A stretch of 34,637 nt of DNA from Oscillospiraceae bacterium. Its GTDB lineage: Bacteria; Bacillota; Clostridia; Oscillospirales; Oscillospiraceae. A program made the position numbers and the translations under genes. The notes below the pieces were generated by a model that did not search any database, had not been told where the DNA came from, and saw only the letters and a program-made list of their open reading frames with translations. The stretch spans positions 1-34,637 of the forward strand of contig JAJQFY010000197.1 in NCBI GenBank assembly GCA_021200935.1, read 5' to 3'. Shown one piece after another: positions 1-6,778 of the stretch; position 1 is the first letter of the stretch; each line of letters opens with the position of its first letter.

Positions 1-9
1 CCAGGGCAG

Positions 10-567
10 ATGCGGGCGGCGGAAGGGGAGGGCCGGGCGGCCGTCGCCGTGTCCACGGCGCTTCACTGCCCGGCGGGGGAGGCCCGGTGCCTGCCCCATA
101 TGGCGGCGGCGTCTTTGTGCCGCGCCATAGGGAGCCAGGCCAGAATATACTGGCCCTGCGACGTGGTGCTGGAGGAAAAGCCTGTAGGCAGTCTGCGGGC
201 CAGAATGACCCAGGGCGGCATTGCCTTTCTCTTTACCCTCCATCCAGATAACGCGCCGCCTGTGGAGGAGCTTATGGCCCCGGTGGCCTCTGACCTGGCG
301 GCCCTGACAGGGGAGTACCCGGCCAACCACCAGGCGCGGATGGAGGATTACTGCCGCCTGTGCTTGACGCTGATGAACCATGTGGACGTGATGTACCGGG
401 GAGTACCCCTGTACGGCTTCGCCTTTGCTGTGGATAAATTCGGCAGCCTGATGGTGATGACCCAGCCGGGAAAAACGGTGGTGACAATCCAAAACGGCCC
501 GGTGTCCATTGCCTCCAAGGACGACCCCGGAGAGGATTTGGAGCTGCCGACCCCGGCCAGAATCTAG
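10..567 (+). CDS. Biotin-protein ligase (BirA/BPL)-like protein, degenerate catalytic motifs; 5' end may lie outside the window
   Basis: YWPCDVVLEEKPVGSLRARM resembles the BPL KWPNDVxLdgkKvaGIL motif; C-terminal MYRGVPLYGFAFAVDKFGSLMVMTQPGKTVVTIQNGPVSI resembles the BirA C-terminal domain; no GIGxN motif. Confidence 0.5.
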   Translation: MRAAEGEGRAAVAVSTALHCPAGEARCLPHMAAASLCRAIGSQARIYWPCDVVLEEKPVGSLRARMTQGGIAFLFTLHPDNAPPVEELMAPVASDLAALTGEYPANHQARMEDYCRLCLTLMNHVDVMYRGVPLYGFAFAVDKFGSLMVMTQPGKTVVTIQNGPVSIASKDDPGEDLELPTPARI

Positions 568-1166
568 CTCAGCGCCTCCTTCAGCTCGCCCCAAAGCTCC
601 ACCAGACGAAAGCGGAGAATATAGCCCTCGCCGTCCTGCGTAATCAGGCTCTCATCCTCCTGGGACGGGAGGCGGAAGGCCGCTGCCGCGTCCCCGGTGT
701 CCTCCGCCAGCGCCTCGGTACACAGGGGCGGAAACACCACGCACCACCAGTTATGCCCCTGGCCCTGGCCAATCTCCACCCGCAGGGAGAGGTACTCCCC
801 GGCGGGGAGAGAGAAGGTGTTATACGCCCGCGTAGGGTAATATTCCGTTTCCAGGCTGACCGATACGTCTCCAAGGGCCTCTATGGCCTCCATGTTTTCT
901 GTGATGACGGCAGCGGCCTCCTCCTGGGTTTCGCAGTCGGCCAGAAGGGGGGAGAGCAGGGCCAGCACCTTGTCCCGTAATTGCAGCTTTTCCGCCTGGT
1001 CCTGGCTGCTGTCAGAATTTGCGATCACGTGCAGACGGATTAGCTGCCCTGACAGCCTGTCCTGCGTCCGCTGGGCCCATATCCCCGCAGCGAAGGCAAC
1101 AATCAATGCCAAAAGCAGTGCAATCTCCCAGGGACGCAGATGAAACTTAAATTTTTCGCTTTTCAT
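564..1166 (-). CDS. spoIIR: Stage II sporulation protein R
   Basis: 200 aa; N-terminal TM followed by LIRLHVIANSDSSQDQAEKLQLRDKVL, diagnostic of SpoIIR. Confidence 0.93.
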   Translation of the reverse strand: MKSEKFKFHLRPWEIALLLALIVAFAAGIWAQRTQDRLSGQLIRLHVIANSDSSQDQAEKLQLRDKVLALLSPLLADCETQEEAAAVITENMEAIEALGDVSVSLETEYYPTRAYNTFSLPAGEYLSLRVEIGQGQGHNWWCVVFPPLCTEALAEDTGDAAAAFRLPSQEDESLITQDGEGYILRFRLVELWGELKEALS

Positions 1167-1172
1167 AAAAAA

Positions 1173-1199
1173 CTCACCGCCATAATTATTGGCGGTGAG
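1173..1199 (-). terminator. Hairpin plus T6 between ispE and spoIIR; its 3' arm contains the putative spoIIR SD
   Basis: 10-bp perfect stem ctcaccgcca/tggcggtgag, loop taattat, followed on the minus strand by TTTTTT and the spoIIR ATG. Confidence 0.7.
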
Positions 1200-1214
1200 C
1201 TGCTTTTTTTATAC
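1185..1214 (-). promoter_or_regulatory. Putative sigma-F-type promoter for spoIIR
   Basis: Minus strand GTATA (1214-1210), 16 nt, GCCAATAAT (1193-1185), close to GYATA / GGNNANANT. Confidence 0.45.
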
Positions 1215-1230
1215 AGGAAATGGGAAAATT

Positions 1231-2091
1231 TCACAAAAGGACGCACCCTGTATCTGCGGGGCGAGTGAGAACACAGCATTGATTGGCGGGGGAGAGGGCC
1301 TCCACAGCGGCGCTCGCGGCCTTTTCATCGTCAAACAGGCCAAAGACGGCGCTGCCGGTGCCGGTCATCACGGCGTTGACCGCGCCCAGGTCAATGAGCT
1401 GACCCCTGATGGCCGGTATGGCGCTCTGCCGCCGCTCCAGCACGTCCTCAAACACGTTGTACATCCGCCGCGCCACGCCGTACAGATCCTGTCCCTCCAG
1501 GGCGGCCAGAATCCCCTTCGTGTCTGGACGAAGACGGCTGCGCCTGGCGTCGATGCGGCCAAACAGCTCCGGGGCGGAGATGGCAAAGGCAGGCTTGCAG
1601 ATAACAATGGGGCAGTCCGGCAGCGCAGGGACAGGGGTCAGCCTTTCGCCCCGGCCCTCCGCCAGGGCGGTGCCGCCCCGGACACAGAAGGGGACGTCGC
1701 TTCCGAGCTGAAGCCCCAGCTCGCACAGCTCCTCTGTGGTCTTTCCCGCGCCGGTCATCTGGTTGAGAGCCATCAGCACAGCGGCGGCGTCCGCAGAGCC
1801 GCCGCCCAGCCCGGCGCACACAGGCAGCCGCTTTGTCACCCGTATGCTGGCCCCCAGGCCGGTACCCTTTAGGAATACCTGCGCGGCGCGGAGGGCCAGA
1901 TTCTTCTCGTCGCGGGGCAGATACCGCTGACCGGGGTCAATGAAAAACGACCCATCCTTTGTCAGCTTTATGTCCAGGTCGTCCCCAAAGGTCACGGACT
2001 GCATGACCATACGCAGGTCGTGATATCCGTCATCGGTGCGGCCCAGCACGTCCAGGGACAGATTCAGCTTTCCGTTGGCGTGAACAATCAT
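1231..2091 (-). CDS. ispE: 4-diphosphocytidyl-2-C-methyl-D-erythritol kinase
   Basis: GHMP kinase motif PVCAGLGGGSADAAAVL; N-terminal ANGKLNLSLDVLGRTDDGYHDLRMVMQSV. Confidence 0.95.
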   Translation of the reverse strand: MIVHANGKLNLSLDVLGRTDDGYHDLRMVMQSVTFGDDLDIKLTKDGSFFIDPGQRYLPRDEKNLALRAAQVFLKGTGLGASIRVTKRLPVCAGLGGGSADAAAVLMALNQMTGAGKTTEELCELGLQLGSDVPFCVRGGTALAEGRGERLTPVPALPDCPIVICKPAFAISAPELFGRIDARRSRLRPDTKGILAALEGQDLYGVARRMYNVFEDVLERRQSAIPAIRGQLIDLGAVNAVMTGTGSAVFGLFDDEKAASAAVEALSPANQCCVLTRPADTGCVLL

Positions 2092-3320
2092 TTCTCAAAC
2101 AGCATATTCAGCAGCACAGTGCCGTCAGGCAGGTTGATGCCGGTTTTCAGGCCGTTGGCCTCTGTGTAGGACAGGCCAGAGCATTTCACTTCCCGGCTGT
2201 CGTATATCAGGAAGGGGACAGGGTCGCCGTCATGGGCGCGGTTGGAGGTCAGCGTCTTGTGGTCGGAGAGGATGAGAATGCGGTAATCCTCCCCGCAGTC
2301 CTGGAGCCATTTCACAATCGGGGAGACCTCCCGGCTGTCCAGCCACTCAATGCTTTGCAGCTTGCCCGGCGTGTCCCCGTTGTGGGTACACTCGTCCGGG
2401 GCCTCGATATGCAGGGCGGCGAAATCACAGCGGGAGAGTATCTCGATGGTCTTTTCGCATTTTCCCTCCCAGTTGGTGTCGATCTCCCCGGTGACGCCGG
2501 GGACAACAGGAGCTGGCAGACCGGACAGCTTCGCAATGCCCTGCACCAGGGGAACGGCGGACACAACCTCCCCCGTGTGGCCATACTTTTTCTGGAAGTC
2601 GGGCAGCACGGCGGCGGTACCCTCCGCCCAGAACCATATGGCGTTGGCGGGCATTTTTCCCGCGGCGCGGCGCGCTTCGTTCAGCGGGTGATGGTCAAGG
2701 AAGCGGAAGGCCGCCTCCTGAAGCTCCTCCAGCGCCTGGGCCGCCTGACAGCCGGAGGGGGCCAGGGGACCGATCACCTCGCCCAGATGGTCGTGAGGGG
2801 GGATGAGCTTCATGCCCGTAATATCCGCGCCGCTCATCACGGCGAAATGCCGGAAGGAGGAGCCGGGGTTAATGCTGACCCGGTATTTTTTTGCCAGGGC
2901 GGAAAAATCGGGGCTGGCCCAAAGCTCTGTAATCAGCCGGTCAGACACGTCTCCCTCGATGGAACCGGCGCTGTGGGACAATATGCGCCGCTGCTCATAG
3001 GGGGCGTCCCCGTCCTCCAGTGTGACCATATTGCATCGGCAGGCCATGTCTCCGTCCGCCAGCTTTACGCCCTGTGCGGCGGCCTCCAGCGGCCCGCGGC
3101 CATGATAGTACCGAAGGGGAGAGGCCCCGAAAATGGACATGATGGCCGTAGCGCTGCCCGGCTCGAATTTTTTTGGACAGTTGATAACGCTGCCCAAAAC
3201 GCCCCGGCGGGACAGGTCGTCGATGACCGGCTTGTCCGCCACCTCCAGCGGTGTTTTATTTCCCAGCTCCGGCACAGGGTTGTCCGCCATGCCGTCGCCG
3301 ATAACCAATAAGTATTTCAT
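2088..3320 (-). CDS. Cofactor-independent phosphoglycerate mutase (archaeal/ApgM type)
   Basis: MKYLLVIGDGMADNPVPELGNKTPLEVADKP; HIEAPDECTHNGD and LSDHKT metal-binding motifs. Confidence 0.93.
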   Translation of the reverse strand: MKYLLVIGDGMADNPVPELGNKTPLEVADKPVIDDLSRRGVLGSVINCPKKFEPGSATAIMSIFGASPLRYYHGRGPLEAAAQGVKLADGDMACRCNMVTLEDGDAPYEQRRILSHSAGSIEGDVSDRLITELWASPDFSALAKKYRVSINPGSSFRHFAVMSGADITGMKLIPPHDHLGEVIGPLAPSGCQAAQALEELQEAAFRFLDHHPLNEARRAAGKMPANAIWFWAEGTAAVLPDFQKKYGHTGEVVSAVPLVQGIAKLSGLPAPVVPGVTGEIDTNWEGKCEKTIEILSRCDFAALHIEAPDECTHNGDTPGKLQSIEWLDSREVSPIVKWLQDCGEDYRILILSDHKTLTSNRAHDGDPVPFLIYDSREVKCSGLSYTEANGLKTGINLPDGTVLLNMLFEK

Positions 3321-3378
3321 GTTGTTGAACTCCCGTCGATTTCATTTTTTCGCTTCGCTTATCATATCGCATAGCCAT

Positions 3379-3407
3379 AGTATACTACCATTTTTGACTT
3401 GGGGCAA
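3379..3407 (-). promoter_or_regulatory. Sigma-A-type promoter for the apgM-ispE genes
   Basis: TTGCCC (3407-3402), 17 nt, TATACT (3384-3379). Confidence 0.6.
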
Positions 3408-3436
3408 CCTTTTCTGCCTTCGGAAGGGGCCGTATG

Positions 3437-3465
3437 TTGACAGATATATAAAACCTTGGTATAAT
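3437..3465 (+). promoter_or_regulatory. Perfect-consensus sigma-A promoter upstream of the symporter
   Basis: TTGACA (3437-3442), 17 nt, TATAAT (3460-3465). Confidence 0.8.
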
Positions 3466-3470
3466 ACCAA
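3456..3470. promoter_or_regulatory. Candidate operator palindrome over the -10
   Basis: TTGGTAT-A-ATACCAA, a perfect 7-bp dyad centred on the -10 box. Confidence 0.5.
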
Positions 3471-3517
3471 TGTTAATCAGCTAAGTGAAAATTAACAGAA
3501 AGCGAGATGAATAGGCC

Positions 3518-4966
3518 TTGAGCCTACAGATTTGGATTGTGGCCGCCTATGTGGCGGTCACGGTGGGGATAGGGCTGGCGGTATGCCGCACCCAGCGCAG
3601 GGCCGGAGCCGGGGCCGCCTTTCGTGGGGCGGGTCTTGGGATTCCGGCCATTGTGTGCGCCTCCGCCGGGGAGTGGCTGGGCGGCACGGCTACCAGCGGC
3701 GTGGCGGAATACGGCTTTCTCTATGGCCTTTCGGGAATGTGGTACACCCTGGCAAACGCCCTGGGGGTGCTGTTTCTGGCCCTGTGCTTTGCCCGGCTGT
3801 ACCGCAGCCTGGAGAAGGTGACGGTTCCGGGGATTGTGGAGCGATTTTACGGCGTGAAGGCCCGCGTGGTGTCCAGCGTGATTTTATGCCTGGTGATGCT
3901 GGGGGTGGGCCTGTCCCAAATGGTGGCCGTCGGCAAGCTGGGGCAGTCTCTGCTGGGGCTGCCATACGCCTGGTCGGTGGCCATATTCGCCGCCGTCATC
4001 ATATGCTACACCATGCTTGGGGGCATGAAGGTGGTGTCGGCCACCAATATGCTGCATCTGTCCGTCATGTATTTCGGCGTTATCCTGGCGGTGATTCTGG
4101 GCATATCCGGCCTTGGGGGCGGCGCGGCCCTCCGGGAGGGGATAAGCGCCCTGAACGAGGAAACGGGGGGCAACTATGTGGGAGCCTTTTCCATCGGCTG
4201 GCCAAAGGTGCTGTCCTGGGTCATTGCCTCCATGTTGGGGGCCTGCACCGCCCAGGCGGGTATACAGCCGGTGCTGGCGGCGAAGGATGAGGTCACGGCC
4301 AAAAAAGCCTGTATGTGGACGGCCCTGGTGGTAGCGCCCTTCGGCATTATTACGGCAGTGCTGGGCATAATTGCGCGGATCATGAGCATGAACGGCGTCC
4401 TTCTGGACACTGCCGGGAATGTTGTGACAGACGGCAAGCTGGCCCTGTCCGCTCTGATGATGAACCTGCCGCCCGTGGCCGGGGGCCTGGTGCTGGCGGC
4501 TATCCTGGCGGCGATTTTTTCCACCGCGTCGCCTATTTTCCTGGCGGTGGGAACCATGTTCAGCCAGGATATATGCTCCCTCCGGGTGAAATCGGAGGCG
4601 TCTCTGCTGCGGATCAATCGGGTCGCTGTGGCCGCCGCCGGGATCATCTGCGCCGTGGGCGCCATTTTGCTGGTGGACGCGGGGCAGATACTGGACATGG
4701 TGTACGGCGCTTATGCCCTCCGGGGGGCCATCTTCATCGTCATCCTCTATGGAATATACTGGAAGAAAGCCCATCAGCGGGCCGCTGTGGCAAGTATGCT
4801 CCTGACCGCCGCCGCGGCCGTCCTGTGGACTGCCGCGGAGCTTGTCACCGGCAGCTATCCCATTGCGTCCTGGTTTTCCGAGACCTACGCCGCCGTTTTG
4901 ACCGCCGCTCTGTCCATGCCTCTGTGCGTCCGGCTGATAAAGCCGGAGGGACGTTTGAGGGGGTAA
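3518..4966 (+). CDS. Sodium:solute symporter (SSS) family transporter, TTG start
   Basis: 482 aa polytopic protein; SSS-like GEWLGGTATSGVAEYGFLYGLSGMWYTLANALG and FSTASPIFLAVGTMFSQDI. Confidence 0.88.
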   Translation: MSLQIWIVAAYVAVTVGIGLAVCRTQRRAGAGAAFRGAGLGIPAIVCASAGEWLGGTATSGVAEYGFLYGLSGMWYTLANALGVLFLALCFARLYRSLEKVTVPGIVERFYGVKARVVSSVILCLVMLGVGLSQMVAVGKLGQSLLGLPYAWSVAIFAAVIICYTMLGGMKVVSATNMLHLSVMYFGVILAVILGISGLGGGAALREGISALNEETGGNYVGAFSIGWPKVLSWVIASMLGACTAQAGIQPVLAAKDEVTAKKACMWTALVVAPFGIITAVLGIIARIMSMNGVLLDTAGNVVTDGKLALSALMMNLPPVAGGLVLAAILAAIFSTASPIFLAVGTMFSQDICSLRVKSEASLLRINRVAVAAAGIICAVGAILLVDAGQILDMVYGAYALRGAIFIVILYGIYWKKAHQRAAVASMLLTAAAAVLWTAAELVTGSYPIASWFSETYAAVLTAALSMPLCVRLIKPEGRLRG

Positions 4967-4977
4967 GGGACTGTACG

Positions 4978-5958
4978 CTATTCGTCCGACTTTTCCTCCG
5001 GCCTGAACTCCGCCAGGGGATTGGCGGCAGCGGCGTATTGCAGCTCCTCGTTTGCAATGTGGGTGTATATCTGGGTGGTGTTTAGATTTTCGTGACCCAG
5101 AACCTCCTGGAGGGTACGGACATCCACGCCGTTTTGCAGCATCAGGGTGGCGGCGGTGTGGCGGAGCTTGTGGGGGGAGTATTGCTCCGCGTCCAGCCCG
5201 GCCTTTAGGAGCGTGTTGTGTACCATGACCTGTATGGCGTCAACGCTCATGCGCCTGCGCCGGTTGGAGAGAAACACGGCGTTTTCGTCCAGGGCGGCGA
5301 TGGTTTGCCTCACGGCCAGCCAGCTATGGATGGCCTCGATGGAGGCGCTGTTCAGATATACCATCCGCTCCTTGTTGCCCTTGCCGTGTATCAGCAGACA
5401 GTCCTGGCGTATGTCGGCCAAATCCAGGGCCCGCATTTCCGATATACGCAGCCCGCAGTTGAGAAACAGGCACAGAATACAGTAATCCCGTTCCTTGTTT
5501 TTCCCGTCCACCGCAGAGAGGAGCCGCTGGCTTTCCTCCAGGGTTAAATAGCGGGGGAGGGATTTTTGCAGCTTCGGAGCGTCCAGGGTTTCCACAGGGT
5601 TTGCGGTCAGGGCCTTGGTTTTGACGGTGAAGTATTTGTAAAACCCCTTTAGGGTGGTCATCATCCTGGCCCGCGAGGCGGAGTTTAATTCCCGGTCACG
5701 GGACAGATAGGCCAGGAAGTCATAAACCTCCGTCAGCGTGACGGAGCCGTAAAGCTCCAGTCCAGCCCCGGAAATGTCGATGTCCTCCATAGCTGTGTTC
5801 CTGGGAACCAGGCCCCGGCTGATATACAGCCACCGGGTAAAGGTTCGCAGGTCTAAATAATAGGAATCCACCGTTGCGGAGGACTGGCCCTTGATGGTAT
5901 CGTGATAGGCCAGAAATTCCCGCATGGGCTGGGATGAATCATCTTTGTAGTTTATCAT
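4978..5958 (-). CDS. Tyrosine recombinase, XerC/XerD-like
   Basis: Catalytic motifs NCGLRISEMRALDL, KGNKERMVYL, SPHKLRHTAATLM, LGHENLNTTQIYTHI; N-terminal SAM-like domain. Confidence 0.93.
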   Translation of the reverse strand: MINYKDDSSQPMREFLAYHDTIKGQSSATVDSYYLDLRTFTRWLYISRGLVPRNTAMEDIDISGAGLELYGSVTLTEVYDFLAYLSRDRELNSASRARMMTTLKGFYKYFTVKTKALTANPVETLDAPKLQKSLPRYLTLEESQRLLSAVDGKNKERDYCILCLFLNCGLRISEMRALDLADIRQDCLLIHGKGNKERMVYLNSASIEAIHSWLAVRQTIAALDENAVFLSNRRRRMSVDAIQVMVHNTLLKAGLDAEQYSPHKLRHTAATLMLQNGVDVRTLQEVLGHENLNTTQIYTHIANEELQYAAAANPLAEFRPEEKSDE

Positions 5959-5959
5959 A

Positions 5960-6002
5960 AAAAGCCTCCCAATGCTTAAAATAATAGCAGAGGGAGGCTT
6001 CT
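5960..6002 (-). other. Hairpin enclosing the SD of the Xer recombinase, followed by T5 and ATG
   Basis: aagcctccc (5962-5970) / gggaggctt (5992-6000), plus inner tgct/agca stem; the 3' arm carries GGGAGG 6 nt before the ATG. Confidence 0.7.
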
Positions 6003-6010
6003 CTTGTCCA
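5981..6010 (-). promoter_or_regulatory. Putative sigma-A promoter of the Xer recombinase
   Basis: TGGACA (6010-6005), 18 nt, TATTAT (5986-5981); the -10 lies inside the hairpin. Confidence 0.4.
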
Positions 6011-6026
6011 TAGGCAAACTCACTAA

Positions 6027-6058
6027 AAATTCGGCATAATAAATATTATGCCGAATTT
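6027..6058. repeat. Perfect 14-bp inverted repeat with 4-nt loop; dif-like site or AT-rich terminator
   Basis: AAATTCGGCATAAT-AAAT-ATTATGCCGAATTT; reads as an 11-6-11 Xer site ATTCGGCATAA-TAAATA-TTATGCCGAAT. Confidence 0.85.
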
Positions 6059-6076
6059 AGGGGAGGAGAAATGGTG

Positions 6077-6778
6077 TTATTCCAGCATTACAGCGCCGCC
6101 AATATCGAATATGGGGTCATTGGTCAAAAAGACCGGCTTGACGCCATGCCGGGCTATAAAAGACAGAATTTCCGCCTTATCCGGGTGTCTGTCCAGGGTG
6201 CCGGTGAACGCAATGGTGTTCGGATTCAGCTTGAACGACGCGCCGCCGATGAATCCATACTCGAAGCCGTCCAGCGCTACATAGCCCGGCGTGATTTCCA
6301 GCACGTCCATATTGACGGCAGGATGCTTGGAAACAGCCTGGACAATGCCGTGGTCAGCGGTGATAACAGCCCGCCGCGTCACAACGCATACGGCGCATCG
6401 TGTATATCCCTGGGCTACAGCGATAGCATGACCATGACCATCCGCCAGCGCCACAGCCTGCGGCGCTGCGGTTTTGGGATTGCAGAGCAAAACGCTGCCG
6501 GTGTCGCAGATACACAGCCCGGCGTCCGCCGGATAGCTCGGCCCCTGCGGAAGAACGGCCCGGACAGAGTACCCTAAATTAGTTAATATATTGACAATAT
6601 GGGGATACACCCCCAGCCCAACCACTGCCTGTCCTTTGGCGGCGAAGACACGCAAATCGGTGTGTCCTGCCAAACGGCTGTCGAGGATTGCATCGTCCGG
6701 CAGCCAGCACACCTGCATCCCCAGCCGTTCCAGGGGCCGGGCCAGTCTGCTTCGGTATCGTGCGCCTATCAGAAGCAT
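6077..6778 (-). CDS. DUF6873-like protein, putative GME (guanidino-modifying enzyme) fold
   Basis: MLLIGARYRSRLARPLERLGMQVCWLPDD...GGASFKLNPNTIAFTG; start set at 6778, overlapping the radA stop (TAATG). Confidence 0.6.
   Translation of the reverse strand: MLLIGARYRSRLARPLERLGMQVCWLPDDAILDSRLAGHTDLRVFAAKGQAVVGLGVYPHIVNILTNLGYSVRAVLPQGPSYPADAGLCICDTGSVLLCNPKTAAPQAVALADGHGHAIAVAQGYTRCAVCVVTRRAVITADHGIVQAVSKHPAVNMDVLEITPGYVALDGFEYGFIGGASFKLNPNTIAFTGTLDRHPDKAEILSFIARHGVKPVFLTNDPIFDIGGAVMLE

Noticed and set aside
2232-3311. 359-aa plus-strand ORF
   Set aside because: Antisense to the phosphoglycerate mutase gene; no family motif.
3884-4774. 296-aa minus-strand ORF
   Set aside because: Antisense to the SSS symporter; His/Gln-rich shadow ORF.
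4978-5958. Xer-type recombinase as marker of an integrated mobile element
   Set aside because: No cargo, phage, conjugation or direct-repeat boundary seen; neighbours are housekeeping genes. A chromosome-type Xer with a nearby dif-like site fits better.
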